From Bradyrhizobium manausense (lineage in GTDB: Bacteria; Pseudomonadota; Alphaproteobacteria; Rhizobiales; Xanthobacteraceae): a stretch of DNA of 64,000 nt. Of the stretch, positions 44,829 through 53,385 are shown piece after piece. Under the pieces are notes generated by a model. That model was not told the DNA's origin and did no database searches. It was given only the letters and a program-made list of their open reading frames with translations. The position numbers and the translations under genes are program-made. The stretch lies in NCBI RefSeq assembly GCF_001440035.1, contig NZ_LJYG01000047.1, forward strand, positions 179,862 to 243,861, in the 5' to 3' direction. Each line of letters opens with the position of its first letter. Within the stretch, counting starts at the first letter, position 1.

Positions 44829-47288
44829 ATGTCGGCCAACAAGCGCAAGTCCGGCAAAACTGACAAGCACCCTCGGCGCGGAGGCATTTCGATGCCGATC
44901 GCCGGCACGACGGATGCCCACAACGCGCCCGCCCGCTCGAAGACACGGGCCGCGCTGTTAGCCGTTCTCGGCGCCATCGCCGTTGGCGCGGTCGCGTTGC
45001 TCGCCTTCAACGGCGGATTTCTCCTGCTCGAAGGACTACGCGCTCACAATGCAGCCCCTGTCCTTGCCTTCGTCGGGAGCGAAGCTTGCGGCGATTGCCA
45101 CCAGGCGGAAACTGCGTTGTGGAAGGAGTCACAGCACAAGCATGCCATGCAGCACGCGACGAGCACTTCTGTGCTTGGCGATTTCGACAACGCAACCTTC
45201 GAGTATTACGGCGTCGATTCCCGGTTTTTCAAAAAGAACAACAGATTCTTCGTCGAGACGGATGGTCCAGACGGCAAGCTCGCAACCTTCGAGGTCAAAT
45301 ACACGTTCGGAATCGATCCCCTTCAGCAATACCTGATCGAATTCCCGGATGGCCGCATACAGGCGCTGTCGATCGCCTGGGACAGCCGGCCAAAGGACCA
45401 GGGCGGCCAACGCTGGTTTCACCTTTATCCCAATGAAGAGATCAAGCACGACGACGTGCTGCATTGGACAAGACTCAATCAGAACTGGAATTTCATGTGC
45501 GCGGAGTGTCATTCCACCGGCGTGCGGAAGAACTACGACGCGGACACGGATCGCTTCCACACAACATGGGCGGAAATCAGTATCGGTTGTGAAGCGTGCC
45601 ATGGCAAAGGCTCTCGCCACATCGAGTGGGCGCGCAGCCGGCGGAGCTGGTGGCCTTTTGATAAGGACGAACACCCCTTGAAGGGGCTGGCGGTCTTCCT
45701 CGACGAACGCAACGGCGTCACCTGGCGGCCCGATGTCAAGACCGGCGATCCGCGACGCAGCGCTATTCCTGCAGTGATGCGCAAAGAGGTTGAGACTTGC
45801 GGCCTTTGCCATGCGCGACGTGCCCAACTTTCCGAAGACTGGATACCGGGACAACCATTGTCCGACACCCACCTGGTCTCGATGCTTGCCCGCGGACTTT
45901 ACCACTCCGATGGGCAAATGCTCGACGAGGTCTACAACTATGGCTCGTTCAAGCAGAGCAAGATGTTTGCGGCGGGCGTCACCTGCAGCGATTGCCACGA
46001 ACCCCACGCCGCCAAGTTGCGGGCACCAGGTGACGGCGTATGCCTACAGTGCCACACCGCCGACAAATATGAGGTCGCCGCGCACAGCCACCACGAAGGC
46101 GTAGCGCCGAAGGTCACCTGCGCGTCGTGCCACATGTCGGTCAAGACCTACATGCTGATCGACCGGCGGCACGACCATAGCCTCCGGATCCCAAGGCCGG
46201 ATATCTCCGTGAAGCTTGGTACCCCCAACGCCTGCAACAATTGCCACGCCGATAAATCGGCACAATGGGCTGCGGATGCCATCGAACGTTGGCACGGCCC
46301 GGTCCGCCACGGCTTGCAGAATTACGTCGAGGCATTCCAGGCTTCGTGGAACGACCAAGCTGATGCCGCTTCGCTTCTGGCCCTGGTTGCGGCCAGTCCA
46401 ACAACCCCTCCGATTGCGCGTGCGAGCGCGCTTAGCGAACTTCGCTCGCGGGTTTCGGCAGCCAACATCGAACTCGCTCGCAAGGGCTTGTCCGATCCCG
46501 ATCCGATGGTGCGCGTTGGAGCACTTGATATGCTCGACGACCTGCCGGGCGCTCAGATCTGGCGCTTCGTCTCGCCGCTCCTCTCCGATTCCAGCCGTGG
46601 CGTTCGCGTTCGGGCGGTGTCGGTGCTGGCGGCCGCGCCGACTGCCAGCCAACCCTTTAGTGACCGCGCGGCCTTCGAGCGGGCCGCGGCCGAGTTCATT
46701 GCCGCACAGCGGCTCAACGCGGATCGCCCCGAAGCTCGCACAACGCTCGGAAATTTCTATGCGCGTCGCGGCTCTACGGGCGAAGCGGAAAAAGAATATA
46801 AGGCCGCACTGAGACTTAGTCCTCAGTTCGGGCCCGCAGCGATCAATCTCGCCGATTTGTATCGGCACCTCGGCCGGGATGGCGATGGAGAGAGCCTGCT
46901 GAGGACAACGATTGCGTCATCACGCCCGGACGCCGGCTTGCATCACGCGCTCGGGCTGACCCTGACCAGACAAAAACGGCCCGATGATGCGCTGAACGAA
47001 TTTCGCATGGCCACGGAGCTTGAACCTGGCCGATCGCGCTACACCTATGTTTACGCCGTCGCGCTGCATTCGTCGGGTCGGATCGACGAAGCGATCAAGG
47101 TCCTGAAGGCAAACCTGGTCCGGCATCCGGACGATCGGGACACCATGTTGGCGCTCGTCGCTTTCAGCCGCGACGCCGGAGACATCAGTGCTGCCCTCGA
47201 ATATGCCCAGCAGCTCTCCCGCCTTAGACCGAACGATCGTGATTTGACCCAACTGACCAACGAGCTTCGCGCGCGCCTGGGCCGATAG
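44829..47288 (+). CDS. Octaheme c-type cytochrome with HEAT-like and TPR repeats
   Basis: An 819-residue protein with a signal anchor (AALLAVLGAIAVGAVALLAFNGGFLLL, about residues 40-68), so periplasmic. Eight heme-binding CxxCH motifs follow: CGDCH, CAECH, CEACH, CGLCH, CSDCH, CLQCH, CASCH and CNNCH. The layout resembles the cytochrome c554-type family. A HEAT-like region (about 530-620) and four or so TPRs (about 640-815, with FYARRGSTGEAEKEYKAALRLSPQFGPAAINLADLYRHLGRDG) close it. The role is electron transfer, possibly to a partner held by the TPRs; the partner is unknown. Start ATG at 44,829 behind GAGGA. Confidence 0.9.
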   Translation: MSANKRKSGKTDKHPRRGGISMPIAGTTDAHNAPARSKTRAALLAVLGAIAVGAVALLAFNGGFLLLEGLRAHNAAPVLAFVGSEACGDCHQAETALWKESQHKHAMQHATSTSVLGDFDNATFEYYGVDSRFFKKNNRFFVETDGPDGKLATFEVKYTFGIDPLQQYLIEFPDGRIQALSIAWDSRPKDQGGQRWFHLYPNEEIKHDDVLHWTRLNQNWNFMCAECHSTGVRKNYDADTDRFHTTWAEISIGCEACHGKGSRHIEWARSRRSWWPFDKDEHPLKGLAVFLDERNGVTWRPDVKTGDPRRSAIPAVMRKEVETCGLCHARRAQLSEDWIPGQPLSDTHLVSMLARGLYHSDGQMLDEVYNYGSFKQSKMFAAGVTCSDCHEPHAAKLRAPGDGVCLQCHTADKYEVAAHSHHEGVAPKVTCASCHMSVKTYMLIDRRHDHSLRIPRPDISVKLGTPNACNNCHADKSAQWAADAIERWHGPVRHGLQNYVEAFQASWNDQADAASLLALVAASPTTPPIARASALSELRSRVSAANIELARKGLSDPDPMVRVGALDMLDDLPGAQIWRFVSPLLSDSSRGVRVRAVSVLAAAPTASQPFSDRAAFERAAAEFIAAQRLNADRPEARTTLGNFYARRGSTGEAEKEYKAALRLSPQFGPAAINLADLYRHLGRDGDGESLLRTTIASSRPDAGLHHALGLTLTRQKRPDDALNEFRMATELEPGRSRYTYVYAVALHSSGRIDEAIKVLKANLVRHPDDRDTMLALVAFSRDAGDISAALEYAQQLSRLRPNDRDLTQLTNELRARLGR

Positions 47289-47310
47289 AGGTCAACGGTC
47301 ATCGCGATGG

Positions 47311-48123
47311 TTATTGGCTGATCGCACTCTTGACGCCGTGCCATACTTCGTCCTTCAGCGCGATCAAGGGAGGTGGTGGCAGCGTTACCGGCGCCTCTGT
47401 CCGCTTGATGCCGTCGATGACGAGACTGGCAACGTCGATCTCACCGTCCGTATAGTAGGGATCGCCTTCGCCATTTCGACCAAACAGGGTCGGGCCCGTT
47501 CCGGAAATCTGGAAGAAGTTTTGAACCATGCCCGCGTCACCAAGATCGCGCATCAAAAGATCTCGTTCGGCATCAATGTCGGGCGCAATGTGGTGGGTGA
47601 CCTGCCCGGTGTCACGGCTCAAGCCCACGCCACGATCGAAGGTGACTGAGCCGAGCCAGACCGGGCGGCCGTCGCTGCCTTTTTCGAGGACCATCCAGAA
47701 GCGGACGTGATGTCGCTTGTCGGCGCTTCGACCGTCAGGCTTTTCGAATGCGAGCTCTTCTTTCTTGCCCATGTAGTAGAGCGGGCTGACCGGCGCATCG
47801 TGGTACGGCCTGTCGAGCACAACGCTGCCGATGATTTCGATGCTGGTGCGCAAGGTAATTGGGTCAGCCGGATACCAACCTGCAGAATGCATGGCAAAGA
47901 GGACATCTTGCTTGCTGCCGACGAGGCCGACATTGAGCGCGTCACCCGGGATGTCGCTTGCCGTACGCGTCACCATGGGCAGCGACGCAAGTCCCGGCTC
48001 ATGTTCGTGATGCCTCCACAGGGAAGGAAGCAACAGATAGGCAAGCACCAGATAGGCGACGAGCACGCCCACCAGAATGAGCCACCATCGTTGCCTGCCT
48101 GCAATTTGCTTCATGCGTTGCAA
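47311..48123 (-). CDS. LssY C-terminal domain protein
   Basis: A 270-residue membrane-anchored protein. One N-terminal TM (WWLILVGVLVAYLVLAYLLLPSLW) is followed by a domain with DALNVGLVGSKQDVLFAMHSAGWYPADPITLRTSIEI and DRPYHDAPVSPLYYMGKKEELAFEKPDGRSADKRHHVRFW, the LssY_C pattern. The molecular activity of this domain is not established. It is 72 bp downstream of the SphA-like gene and probably in its operon. Confidence 0.8.
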   Translation of the reverse strand: MQRMKQIAGRQRWWLILVGVLVAYLVLAYLLLPSLWRHHEHEPGLASLPMVTRTASDIPGDALNVGLVGSKQDVLFAMHSAGWYPADPITLRTSIEIIGSVVLDRPYHDAPVSPLYYMGKKEELAFEKPDGRSADKRHHVRFWMVLEKGSDGRPVWLGSVTFDRGVGLSRDTGQVTHHIAPDIDAERDLLMRDLGDAGMVQNFFQISGTGPTLFGRNGEGDPYYTDGEIDVASLVIDGIKRTEAPVTLPPPPLIALKDEVWHGVKSAISQ

Positions 48124-48195
48124 CAGCAGTGTTGCGGCATTCGCCTCGTATGACGTGCCAAGCGGCCGGCTAGGTTCAAGAGGTCAAATGGCCAC

Positions 48196-49266
48196 TCACT
48201 TGGTCACCAAATGCCTGGTCGGCGTCACGGTACTTTCGGGCGGCGCCTCTGAGATCGCGAACGTCAGCCAAGTATTCCAGCCCGACGGCCGGTTTGCCGC
48301 ATCGAATTCGCCGTAGCCCTTCAGGTTCAAATATCCCTGCATCTTTCCGATCGGGAAAATGTACCCCACTTGCGGGCCGATCCCGATAACCCGGGACTTG
48401 AAAGGTCCCAGAATTGGATGTTGGCCGGAATCGGCCGTCACCTGCTGATAGGCGTAGCCGACGAGGCCCACAAAAAACTGTTTTGAGAGAAACTGCGACG
48501 CACCCCAGTCAAAATGAAAATCAATACCGCTCGTATATTGCGTGTCCGGGTTTTTGAAATTGTAGGTGAAGCCGGCCACTCCTGAAAATTCATGCCCCGT
48601 CGCGGGGTTGAGGTAAGTATATCCGCCGCCGACATCGATTGCGCCGTGACCGAGGCCAATGTTGGAGAGCCGGTTCGGGTCATACGCTCCGACCGGAATG
48701 TCCCCTGTCGCGTAGGTCATCCAGTTGTTGACGCCATCATTCCATTTGAGCGTCAGCATCGGAATTAGATCACCCACCGATGTGAGCGAGTCTGATATGG
48801 TTCCCGTGCGCTGCGCCACGATCGGACCAGCCGCGGCCGTCAGCGTCCCCGCAATGCTGGTGTCGAGCCTGCCGAACACTCCCGTCACTCCAGCGGCGAA
48901 TTGGCCGCCCAGCACCGGAGAGGCAAAGGTGTAGGTCGGCGCCAGGAACACCACATCGGCCCGCGCATTCAGATTCGCGTTCAAGCTGACGTTGACATTT
49001 GGCGTGAAGCGACCGATCTCGATTTCCCTGGCGGCGGCGACGCCGCCGGACGCAGCAACCGACGCGTGATAGTAGACAGTCCCCAGCGACCAGCCTGGGG
49101 TCGTCGGGACGGCAGCGAGGCTGCCGAACTGTCCGGGGAACCAGAATGAATTGCCGGTTTCGTCGGCCCTGGCAGGTTGAGCGGCAAGCGTCAGGAAGAC
49201 GGCAAGCGCGCAGACACTCAATTGCTGCCAAGAACCAGGGACCGGCCACGATCGACTACGCTGCAT
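48196..49266 (-). CDS. SphA/MetA-pathway outer-membrane channel-like protein
   Basis: A 356-residue exported protein. The signal peptide (SWQQLSVCALAVFLTLAAQPARA) is followed by TGNSFWFPGQFGSLAAVPTTPGWSLGTVYYH, the start of the Phenol_MetA_deg/SphA family. Alternating beta strands with GAYDPNRLSNIGLGHGAIDVGGGYTYLNPATGHEFSGVAGFTYNFKNPDTQYTSG and a C-terminal beta signal suggest an outer-membrane barrel for a hydrophobic solute. First gene of a minus-strand pair with LssY_C. A shared AraC-type site lies 95 bp upstream. Confidence 0.85.
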   Translation of the reverse strand: MQRSRSWPVPGSWQQLSVCALAVFLTLAAQPARADETGNSFWFPGQFGSLAAVPTTPGWSLGTVYYHASVAASGGVAAAREIEIGRFTPNVNVSLNANLNARADVVFLAPTYTFASPVLGGQFAAGVTGVFGRLDTSIAGTLTAAAGPIVAQRTGTISDSLTSVGDLIPMLTLKWNDGVNNWMTYATGDIPVGAYDPNRLSNIGLGHGAIDVGGGYTYLNPATGHEFSGVAGFTYNFKNPDTQYTSGIDFHFDWGASQFLSKQFFVGLVGYAYQQVTADSGQHPILGPFKSRVIGIGPQVGYIFPIGKMQGYLNLKGYGEFDAANRPSGWNTWLTFAISEAPPESTVTPTRHLVTK

Positions 49267-49360
49267 CTGCCGTCCTCACTTTCCTGCCCCACTAGCCGTG
49301 CCAAAGGACAACCCGGCGTGGGGGCGCACGGGTTAGGAAAGCGAGCACGCGCCGGTTCGT

Positions 49361-49376
49361 CTATGCAAAATCGGCA
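49361..49376 (-). promoter_or_regulatory. Putative AraC-regulon site 5
   Basis: On the minus strand, TGCCGATTTTGCATAG, an exact match to TGCCGA-N3-TGCATAG, 95 bp upstream of the SphA-like start. The orientation relative to the downstream gene is the same as for sites 2 and 4. The remainder of the gap to 49,580 has nothing recognisable. Confidence 0.5.
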
Positions 49377-49580
49377 AAGCTTCCCTCGGTTGCTTTGTTG
49401 CTGCGAGACTGTGTCTCGCGCACAACAGCCACGGACCCTGATCTCTTGCCCGGCAAGCTGCATGCATTGTTTCATTGCCAAGGCTTGCCCTTTTGCCGAA
49501 GATGGGTAGCGCGGCACCCAACGTCTCCTTGGCCTGCCTGAACTCCTGAACGGTGTCCCGATCTTGCAGTGGAGCGAGTC

Positions 49581-49865
49581 ATGAGCCCGCCTCGCTATCT
49601 TGCGATTCTCCTGTTTTTGCTCCTTGCTGCCATGCCGTTGGGGCGTTCCAGGCTTATCGCGAGGGTGGTTGCCGAAACAGTCAAGGACATGCTGGCGGCC
49701 CAGGTTCGCAGTCAGGGAGTCGTATGCGACAAACCCCGGCAAGCAATCCGGGACGCAAAGCGGTCAAAGCCGGATCATGATGTCTGGATACTGACATGCG
49801 AAAACGCGACTTACAGGGTCAGCCGCTATCCCGATCTTGCAGCGAAGATTGAGCGGGTTCGATAG
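49581..49865 (+). CDS. Small exported hypothetical protein
   Basis: A 94-residue protein with a signal peptide or anchor (RYLAILLFLLLAAMPLGRS) and a short polar domain (VVAETVKDMLAAQVRSQGVVCDKPRQAIRDAKRSKPDHDVWILTCENATYRVSRYPD). The two cysteines may form a disulfide. Not recognised. The ATG at 49,581 follows GGAGCGA. Stands alone before a 320-bp gap, which shows no gene. Confidence 0.55.
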   Translation: MSPPRYLAILLFLLLAAMPLGRSRLIARVVAETVKDMLAAQVRSQGVVCDKPRQAIRDAKRSKPDHDVWILTCENATYRVSRYPDLAAKIERVR

Positions 49866-50186
49866 CCTCTCCCTACCTGCAAGATAGGTCGACGGGTTCG
49901 CTATTCGCAGAATGTATAGTTGCAGATCAAGCTTGGATATCGGTCGATGTCGACTTTTACGCTCCTTTGAGACACACCGACCGGCTCCGAAATGTCGGTT
50001 CTGCGGGGAGGATCGGAAATGCTCCGCGGCTACCCAAAACGGCGCGAATGATTTGAACCGGACTTCGCATGGTCCCGAAATATCAGTTCGGTAAGGCCGC
50101 CTTAGTTCCTTACGCAGCGTACCCCCGGACAGTAATATCCCACGTTCAGCGCGTTGGGGCTGGCATGAATATCGAGGGAAGGTTTC
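49866..50186. other. Intergenic region before the TAXI gene
   Basis: About 320 bp without a supported gene on either strand. It presumably holds the promoter of the TAXI binding-protein gene, whose RBS (GAGGGAAGG) is at the end of the region. Confidence 0.4.
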
Positions 50187-51482
50187 ATGGCTGCCAAGGA
50201 ATTTCTGCGAAACAATTGGCCTGCGATCACGATAGGTGCGACCGCCGCCGCAATCGCGTTGGCGGCTATTGTGATGCTGATCAATATGCCCCCACGCACG
50301 GTCGTCATGGCGACCGGTCCCGAGGGAGGCGCCTACCAAGAGCTTGGTAAGCGCTATCGCGCGGAACTTGCGAAGGAAGGCGTAGAGGTGCGACTGATGC
50401 CGACTGCAGGTTCGCCCGAAAACCGGGCGCTGCTGCTCGACCAGCATTCGGGAGTAAGCGTCGCGCTGATCCAGGGTGGCACTATGAGCCAGGAAGATCG
50501 TTCGAAGCTTGCCTCACTCGGAACGCTCTACTACGAGCCCTTGTGGTGGTTCCGCAGGCGCGAGATCCAAGTTGATGGAGCCGCCAATCTCGTGGGCAAG
50601 AGACTGTCGATTGGGCCCGAGGGCAGCGGGACTCGAGCGTTATCGCTCGAATACTTCAAAATCCTCGGATTTGACCAGCAGGTCGGTGAATGGCTAGCCC
50701 TGCCTACGCAAGCTGCTGGAGAAAGTCTCTTGGCCGGTCAGATCGATGCAGTATCGATGGTGGCTGCATGGGACGCACCCGAGGTGCAGCAACTTCTCGG
50801 CGACGAGCGCGTCACCCTCACGGGTTATCGGCGCTTGAATGCCCTTATCGCGCGCCTTCCATTTTTGAGCAAGGTGGTGGTGCCAAGGGGAGTCAGAAGC
50901 TTAGCAAAGGATCTGCCGCCAACGGATGTGACCTTGATCGCAGTGAAGGCCAACTTGATAGTGCGAAACGATCTGCATTCGGCCCTTCAGTACCTGCTGC
51001 TCGGCGCGGCGGAGCATATCCACTCGTCACCGAGTATTTTTCAACGCGCCAATGAATTTCCCGCTGGCGAAGCCGTCGATGTTCCACTGAGCAACGAGGC
51101 ACTGCGATTCTACAAATCGGGGCAGCCTTTCCTGCACGATTATCTTCCGTTCTGGGTCGCGGAGCTGACTGGCAAGCTGTTTATCCTACTCATTCCGATC
51201 CTGGGCGTGCTCTACCCAATGACGCAATATCTGCCTCGCCTATATGACTGGGCGATGCGATCGAAGATATTGCGCATGTACGGAGAACTGCGGCTTCTGG
51301 AAGACGAGATCGCGGACGCCCGACGCACCAAGCGTGATACGAGTGAAATGATCTTGCAGCTCAATGGCCTCGAGGAGCAAGCAAACCGAGTAAAGGTTCC
51401 GATTGCTTATGCGGATATGCTGTACTCTCTGCGAGCTCATATCGACCTCGTACGCGAAAAAAATACGCCGACAATTAGCTGA
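50187..51482 (+). CDS. TAXI-family TRAP solute-binding protein with C-terminal membrane segment
   Basis: A 431-residue protein. The N-terminal helix (WPAITIGATAAAIALAAIVMLINMP) anchors it to the inner membrane. VVMATGPEGGAYQELGKRYRAELAKEGVEVRLMPTAGSPENRALL is the TAXI binding-domain start and GKRLSIGPEGSGTRALSLEYFKILG follows. After about residue 315 is a second TM (GKLFILLIPILGVLYPMTQYLP) and a coiled-coil tail (LRLLEDEIADARRTKRDTSEMILQLNGLEEQANRV). The tail is cytosolic if the first TM is N-in. No TRAP permease is near, so it may be a membrane-tethered sensor rather than a transport partner. Confidence 0.85.
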   Translation: MAAKEFLRNNWPAITIGATAAAIALAAIVMLINMPPRTVVMATGPEGGAYQELGKRYRAELAKEGVEVRLMPTAGSPENRALLLDQHSGVSVALIQGGTMSQEDRSKLASLGTLYYEPLWWFRRREIQVDGAANLVGKRLSIGPEGSGTRALSLEYFKILGFDQQVGEWLALPTQAAGESLLAGQIDAVSMVAAWDAPEVQQLLGDERVTLTGYRRLNALIARLPFLSKVVVPRGVRSLAKDLPPTDVTLIAVKANLIVRNDLHSALQYLLLGAAEHIHSSPSIFQRANEFPAGEAVDVPLSNEALRFYKSGQPFLHDYLPFWVAELTGKLFILLIPILGVLYPMTQYLPRLYDWAMRSKILRMYGELRLLEDEIADARRTKRDTSEMILQLNGLEEQANRVKVPIAYADMLYSLRAHIDLVREKNTPTIS

Positions 51483-51670
51483 AGAACCGGTTGCGCGGCT
51501 TGAACGACCAAAACCCGGCTGAGTCTGATATTGATGCTGTAGACGGCTCCTCCACCGGCGCAAGAGCGCCAAGGAGTGGGCGCCGTTTGAGGCTCCCACG
51601 ATGTGTCGCGGCTCCGAATATTATGTTGGGCGCCGGTTGGGGGGGGCAAAAGCGGCGCCGATCCACAGAT

Positions 51671-51830
51671 TCAAGACGAACGGCAGGGCATGGTTCCGAC
51701 AGCATGGACGGGCCCTCAAAAGGATATTTTTCCACGCCGGCTATCGACTCTTTTGTTCTTGTTATGTTCTATTGGGGCATGACAGACCGACCCGCGAGCT
51801 GGCGCATGCCGAACCCAAAGGAGATGGATA
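51671..51830. repeat. Direct repeat copy B (about 160 bp), SRAP side
   Basis: Counterpart of 35522-35678. Here the small gene on the plus strand keeps its ATG (51,779), while the ku-side sequence stops matching left of 51,671. The segment 51483-51670 upstream is unremarkable and without a supported gene. Confidence 0.85.
51755..51769. promoter_or_regulatory. LexA (SOS) box, GTTC-N7-GTTC
   Basis: GTTCTTGTTATGTTC, identical to the box at 35603. It ends 9 bp before the ATG at 51,779, so LexA would block expression of the zinc-ribbon/SRAP unit. Confidence 0.7.
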
Positions 51831-52174
51831 AGATGGCCGCTCTCGTCGGCAGAAACGTGCCTCGGGAGCCCGGATTGGCTCCGGAAGCTGATCTGCCGCC
51901 GGAATACTGGCAGGCGCTTCTGGACGACCCTCGCGCAGAGAGCAGGTCGGGCCCCTCCGGAGGGGCGCTGCAGTTGAGCCAGATTCCTCAACATATTCTG
52001 AGGGTGGGGTGCCGGCGCTGCGCCAGGGTCATCGAGATTCAGAAGGTCGATGCCGTCCGCCTCTATGGTCGTGAGGCGCTCTGGCAGGATGTCGGGCGGC
52101 GGCTCTTGGACAATACCTGCACGCAGCGGACCGGGCGCCACGAGGAAGACGGCTGCTGGCCTGCGTTCGATTAG
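51779..52174 (+). CDS. Small zinc-ribbon-like protein, SOS-controlled
   Basis: A 131-residue protein beginning TDRPASWRMPNPKEMDKMAALV. The second half has ILRVGCRRCARVIEIQKVDAVRLYG, a CxxC knuckle, and CTQRTGRHEEDGC, so a zinc site is possible. Not a named family. The open frame extends upstream but crosses the duplicated promoter segment; the ATG at 51,779 directly follows the SOS box. First gene of a unit with the next two. Confidence 0.65.
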   Translation: MTDRPASWRMPNPKEMDKMAALVGRNVPREPGLAPEADLPPEYWQALLDDPRAESRSGPSGGALQLSQIPQHILRVGCRRCARVIEIQKVDAVRLYGREALWQDVGRRLLDNTCTQRTGRHEEDGCWPAFD

Positions 52175-52204
52175 TCGCCAGCGCGGCCAGAACTGGATGC
52201 TGCC

Positions 52205-52654
52205 ATGGCACCGAAGCATCACCCGACGCCGCTCAGCGGCGGCGACCGAAAGGCGCTCACCAAGGAGTTGGGGAGAGCGCGCACCATGACGACGATTCTC
52301 GCTGGCCAGTCTGCCGAAGCCCGCGCCAAAGGCGAGACCCTCATTCGACAGGCTGACAAGCTGCTTTGCGAATCGTGGAATGAGAGAATGTGGGCTGACG
52401 GAGGACCGATCGACCCATCACCGATCGTCGATCAGGCCATCAACGGCGGTTATGCCTGGCTTGAGATCGAGTGCTCGCGGTGCAAGACCCGGCGAGACGT
52501 CGACCTAGCGGCGCTGCGCCATCCACCGATCACATTCGTCCACGACTTGGCGAGCCGCCTCCGCTGCAGCAAATGTAGCAAGGCGGGTCGCCGGCCTTCA
52601 GCTACCCTTCTGCAATTGGCATCGCGCTCCCGCCGGGCCGTTCCGGAGACCTGA
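52205..52654 (+). CDS. Zinc-ribbon-like hypothetical protein
   Basis: A 149-residue protein with a helical first half (GDRKALTKELGRARTMTTILAGQSAEARAKGETLIRQADKLL). Its cysteine pairs are in WLEIECSRCKTRRDV and LRCSKCSKAG, a likely four-Cys zinc ribbon. Not recognised by name. It lies 30 bp after the preceding gene and 2 bp before the SRAP gene. The position between an SOS box and SRAP points to DNA-damage work, by inference only. Confidence 0.65.
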   Translation: MAPKHHPTPLSGGDRKALTKELGRARTMTTILAGQSAEARAKGETLIRQADKLLCESWNERMWADGGPIDPSPIVDQAINGGYAWLEIECSRCKTRRDVDLAALRHPPITFVHDLASRLRCSKCSKAGRRPSATLLQLASRSRRAVPET

Positions 52655-52656
52655 TC

Positions 52657-53385
52657 GTGTGCAATCTCTACTCGATGACGAAAAACGTCGACGCGATCCG
52701 CCGCTTGTTCGGGGCGCTGAACAGCCGCGTCGGAAACCTGCCGTCGATGCCGGGCATCTTCCCGGATTAGCCAGCGCCGATCGTTCGCAACGCTGCGGAC
52801 GGGCGCGAGATCGCAATGGCGCGCTGGGGCATGCCGAGCTCCCAGCGAGCGCTGATGGACGCGACCAAGAAGCGCGCCGAAAAGCTGCAGGCGAAGGGCA
52901 AGACCGTCGACTTCAAGGAACTGCTCCGGATGGAGCCGGATTCCGGAACCACCAACATCCGCAAGGTGAACAGCGCGCACTGGAAGCGGTGGCTGGGTCC
53001 GGAGCATCGCTGCCTTGTGCCGTTCACCTCCTTCAGCGAGTACGACACCATCGACGGCAAGAAGGTGCCGGTCTGGTTCGCTCCGGACGCGAGCCGGCCG
53101 TTGCTCGCGTTCGCCGGCCTCTGGACGAACTGGACGTCGGTCCGCAAGGCCAAAGAAGGCGAAGTGACTGCAGACATCTTCGGATTTCTGACCACAGAGC
53201 CGAACGCCGAGGTGAAGCGCGTGCATCCCAAGGCCATGCCGGTGATCCTGACGACGACCGAGGAGCACGACGTCTGGCTCCGCGGTCCATGGGAGGAGGC
53301 GAAGGGGCTGCAGCGACCGCTGCCCGACGGGGCGTTGGAGATCGTCGCCACCGGCGAGAGGGAAGACCCGGGCGGAGAGGCCTAG
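52657..53385 (+). pseudogene. SRAP (YedK/HMCES) gene interrupted by an amber codon
   Basis: Homologous to SOS response-associated peptidases, which form a covalent link to abasic sites in single-stranded DNA through Cys2. The GTG start gives C-N-L-Y-S with the catalytic Cys. NSRVGNLPSMPGIFPD then meets TAG at 52768-52770, where the family has Tyr (DYPAPIVRN). The frame continues intact through [46 protein letters not shown], and the catalytic His region [11 protein letters not shown] single TAC/TAT to TAG change explains the break. A shorter protein from 52,816 would lack the active Cys. Confidence 0.85.
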
